DNA from: Streptococcus sp. | Lineage (GTDB): Bacteria; Bacillota; Bacilli; Lactobacillales; Aerococcaceae | Assembly (NCBI GenBank): GCA_015264885.1 | Contig: JABZYY010000063.1 | Location: forward strand, 1-6,414 | Reading direction: 5' to 3' | DNA length: 6,414 bases | Shown: piece by piece, positions 6,058 through 6,414 of the stretch | Position numbering within the stretch: position 1 is the stretch's first letter | Layout: each line of letters opens with the position of its first letter | Notes under the pieces: generated by a model | The model's database searches: none | What the model was told of the DNA's origin: nothing | What the model saw: only the letters and a program-made list of their open reading frames with translations | Translations under genes and position numbers: made by a program

Positions 6058-6414
6058 TTAGTTTACATCTTCGGTACGGAGTTTCACGCGTTTAATGACC
6101 ACTTGATTTTCCGTTTCGCGAATGTAGTTTTTCAAGTTCTCAATAATGATTTCTTCGTCATTATGAATGCGAATCACGAGCTCATATTTCTCACCATCGA
6201 GTTCGCGCGCTTCGACTTGAATCGATTGATAATCTTCAAAGTGGCAGTAATTATAAATCGACTGCACAATAGTTGGATTTGGAATCTCACAGTAAATATT
6301 TACTTGACGTTGTTTCCCTTGCAAGATTGGTTGATACGCTAATTTTTGGACGATAACGATAATCGCTGCGCAAAGTGAACCGAAGAACCAAAATCCTCCG
6401 CCAATCGCAAGACC
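6058..6414 (-). CDS. MgtC/SapB family membrane protein, C-terminal part (gene runs off the right edge)
   Basis: The frame is open to the window edge, giving 118 residues, so an internal TTG near 6324 is not the start. The visible part opens with GLAIGGGFWFFGSLCAAIIVIVQ, a membrane helix whose GLAIG-G-F pattern matches the last helix of MgtC/SapB proteins. A soluble domain of about 90 residues follows (VNIYCEIPN... VVIKRVKLRTEDVN) with the alternating strand-helix look of the ACT-like C-terminal domain of that family. MgtC-type proteins act in magnesium limitation, and in some pathogens they inhibit the F-type ATP synthase. Whether this one does cannot be told, and the conserved N-terminal half is not visible. 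It ends at TAA (6060-6058). The large inverted repeat starts about 20 bp downstream and may end its transcript. A related DUF with the same topology remains possible. Confidence 0.72.
   Translation of the reverse strand, partial: GLAIGGGFWFFGSLCAAIIVIVQKLAYQPILQGKQRQVNIYCEIPNPTIVQSIYNYCHFEDYQSIQVEARELDGEKYELVIRIHNDEEIIIENLKNYIRETENQVVIKRVKLRTEDVN

Noticed and set aside
6322..6324. TTG as start of an 88-residue protein
   Set aside because: The frame continues open to the window edge and the upstream 30 residues are a family-typical membrane helix, so the gene is cut by the window.
5835..6342. Plus-strand open frames across the intergenic region and the MgtC-like gene
   Set aside because: They cross the palindrome or lie opposite the MgtC-like frame, lack ribosome sites and have no recognisable domain.

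Overview
The window is a chromosomal block from a low-GC Gram-positive bacterium. Every protein gene is on the minus strand, so transcription runs from right to left. The order is MgtC/SapB-like membrane protein (3' end only), divIC, S1-domain protein (yabR-type), tilS, hpt, ftsH, hslO (5' end only). This is the conserved divIC-to-hslO housekeeping cluster of Firmicutes. The genes that interrupt it in Bacillus subtilis are absent: the sporulation genes around divIC and spoIIE, and coaX between ftsH and hslO. That, with the protein sequences, points to a non-sporulating member of Lactobacillales. I cannot name the genus from this stretch; a Carnobacteriaceae- or Enterococcaceae-like bacterium is a guess.

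Layout from right to left. Positions 6414-6058 hold the C-terminal 118 codons of an MgtC/SapB family protein. Positions 6057-5737 carry no credible protein gene. They contain a large imperfect inverted repeat (5851-6039) that would fold into one long hairpin, followed by an extended -10 promoter for divIC (5770-5798). Then come divIC, the S1-domain gene, a strong-looking intrinsic terminator or attenuator (4685-4719), tilS, hpt (overlapping tilS by 14 bp), an intergenic region with a hairpin overlapping an extended -10 promoter, ftsH, a weaker terminator-like hairpin, and the first 164 codons of hslO.

How the genes work together: DivIC is part of the septal FtsL/DivIB/DivIC complex. The S1 protein probably binds RNA or ribosomes. 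TilS makes lysidine in the tRNA-Ile anticodon. Hpt salvages hypoxanthine and guanine. FtsH is the membrane AAA+ protease, and HslO is the redox-activated holdase Hsp33. The cluster therefore joins cell division, translation fidelity, purine salvage and protein quality control. Start sites, terminators and promoters seen here suggest three transcription segments (divIC-yabR, tilS-hpt by read-through, ftsH-hslO).

The most unusual item is the roughly 190-bp palindromic element at 5851-6039. It lies exactly where the conserved gene order breaks: rqcP/yabO is normally upstream of divIC, but here the neighbour is an MgtC-like gene. It could be an unannotated structured small RNA or a MITE-like mobile repeat. 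The window alone cannot decide between these.
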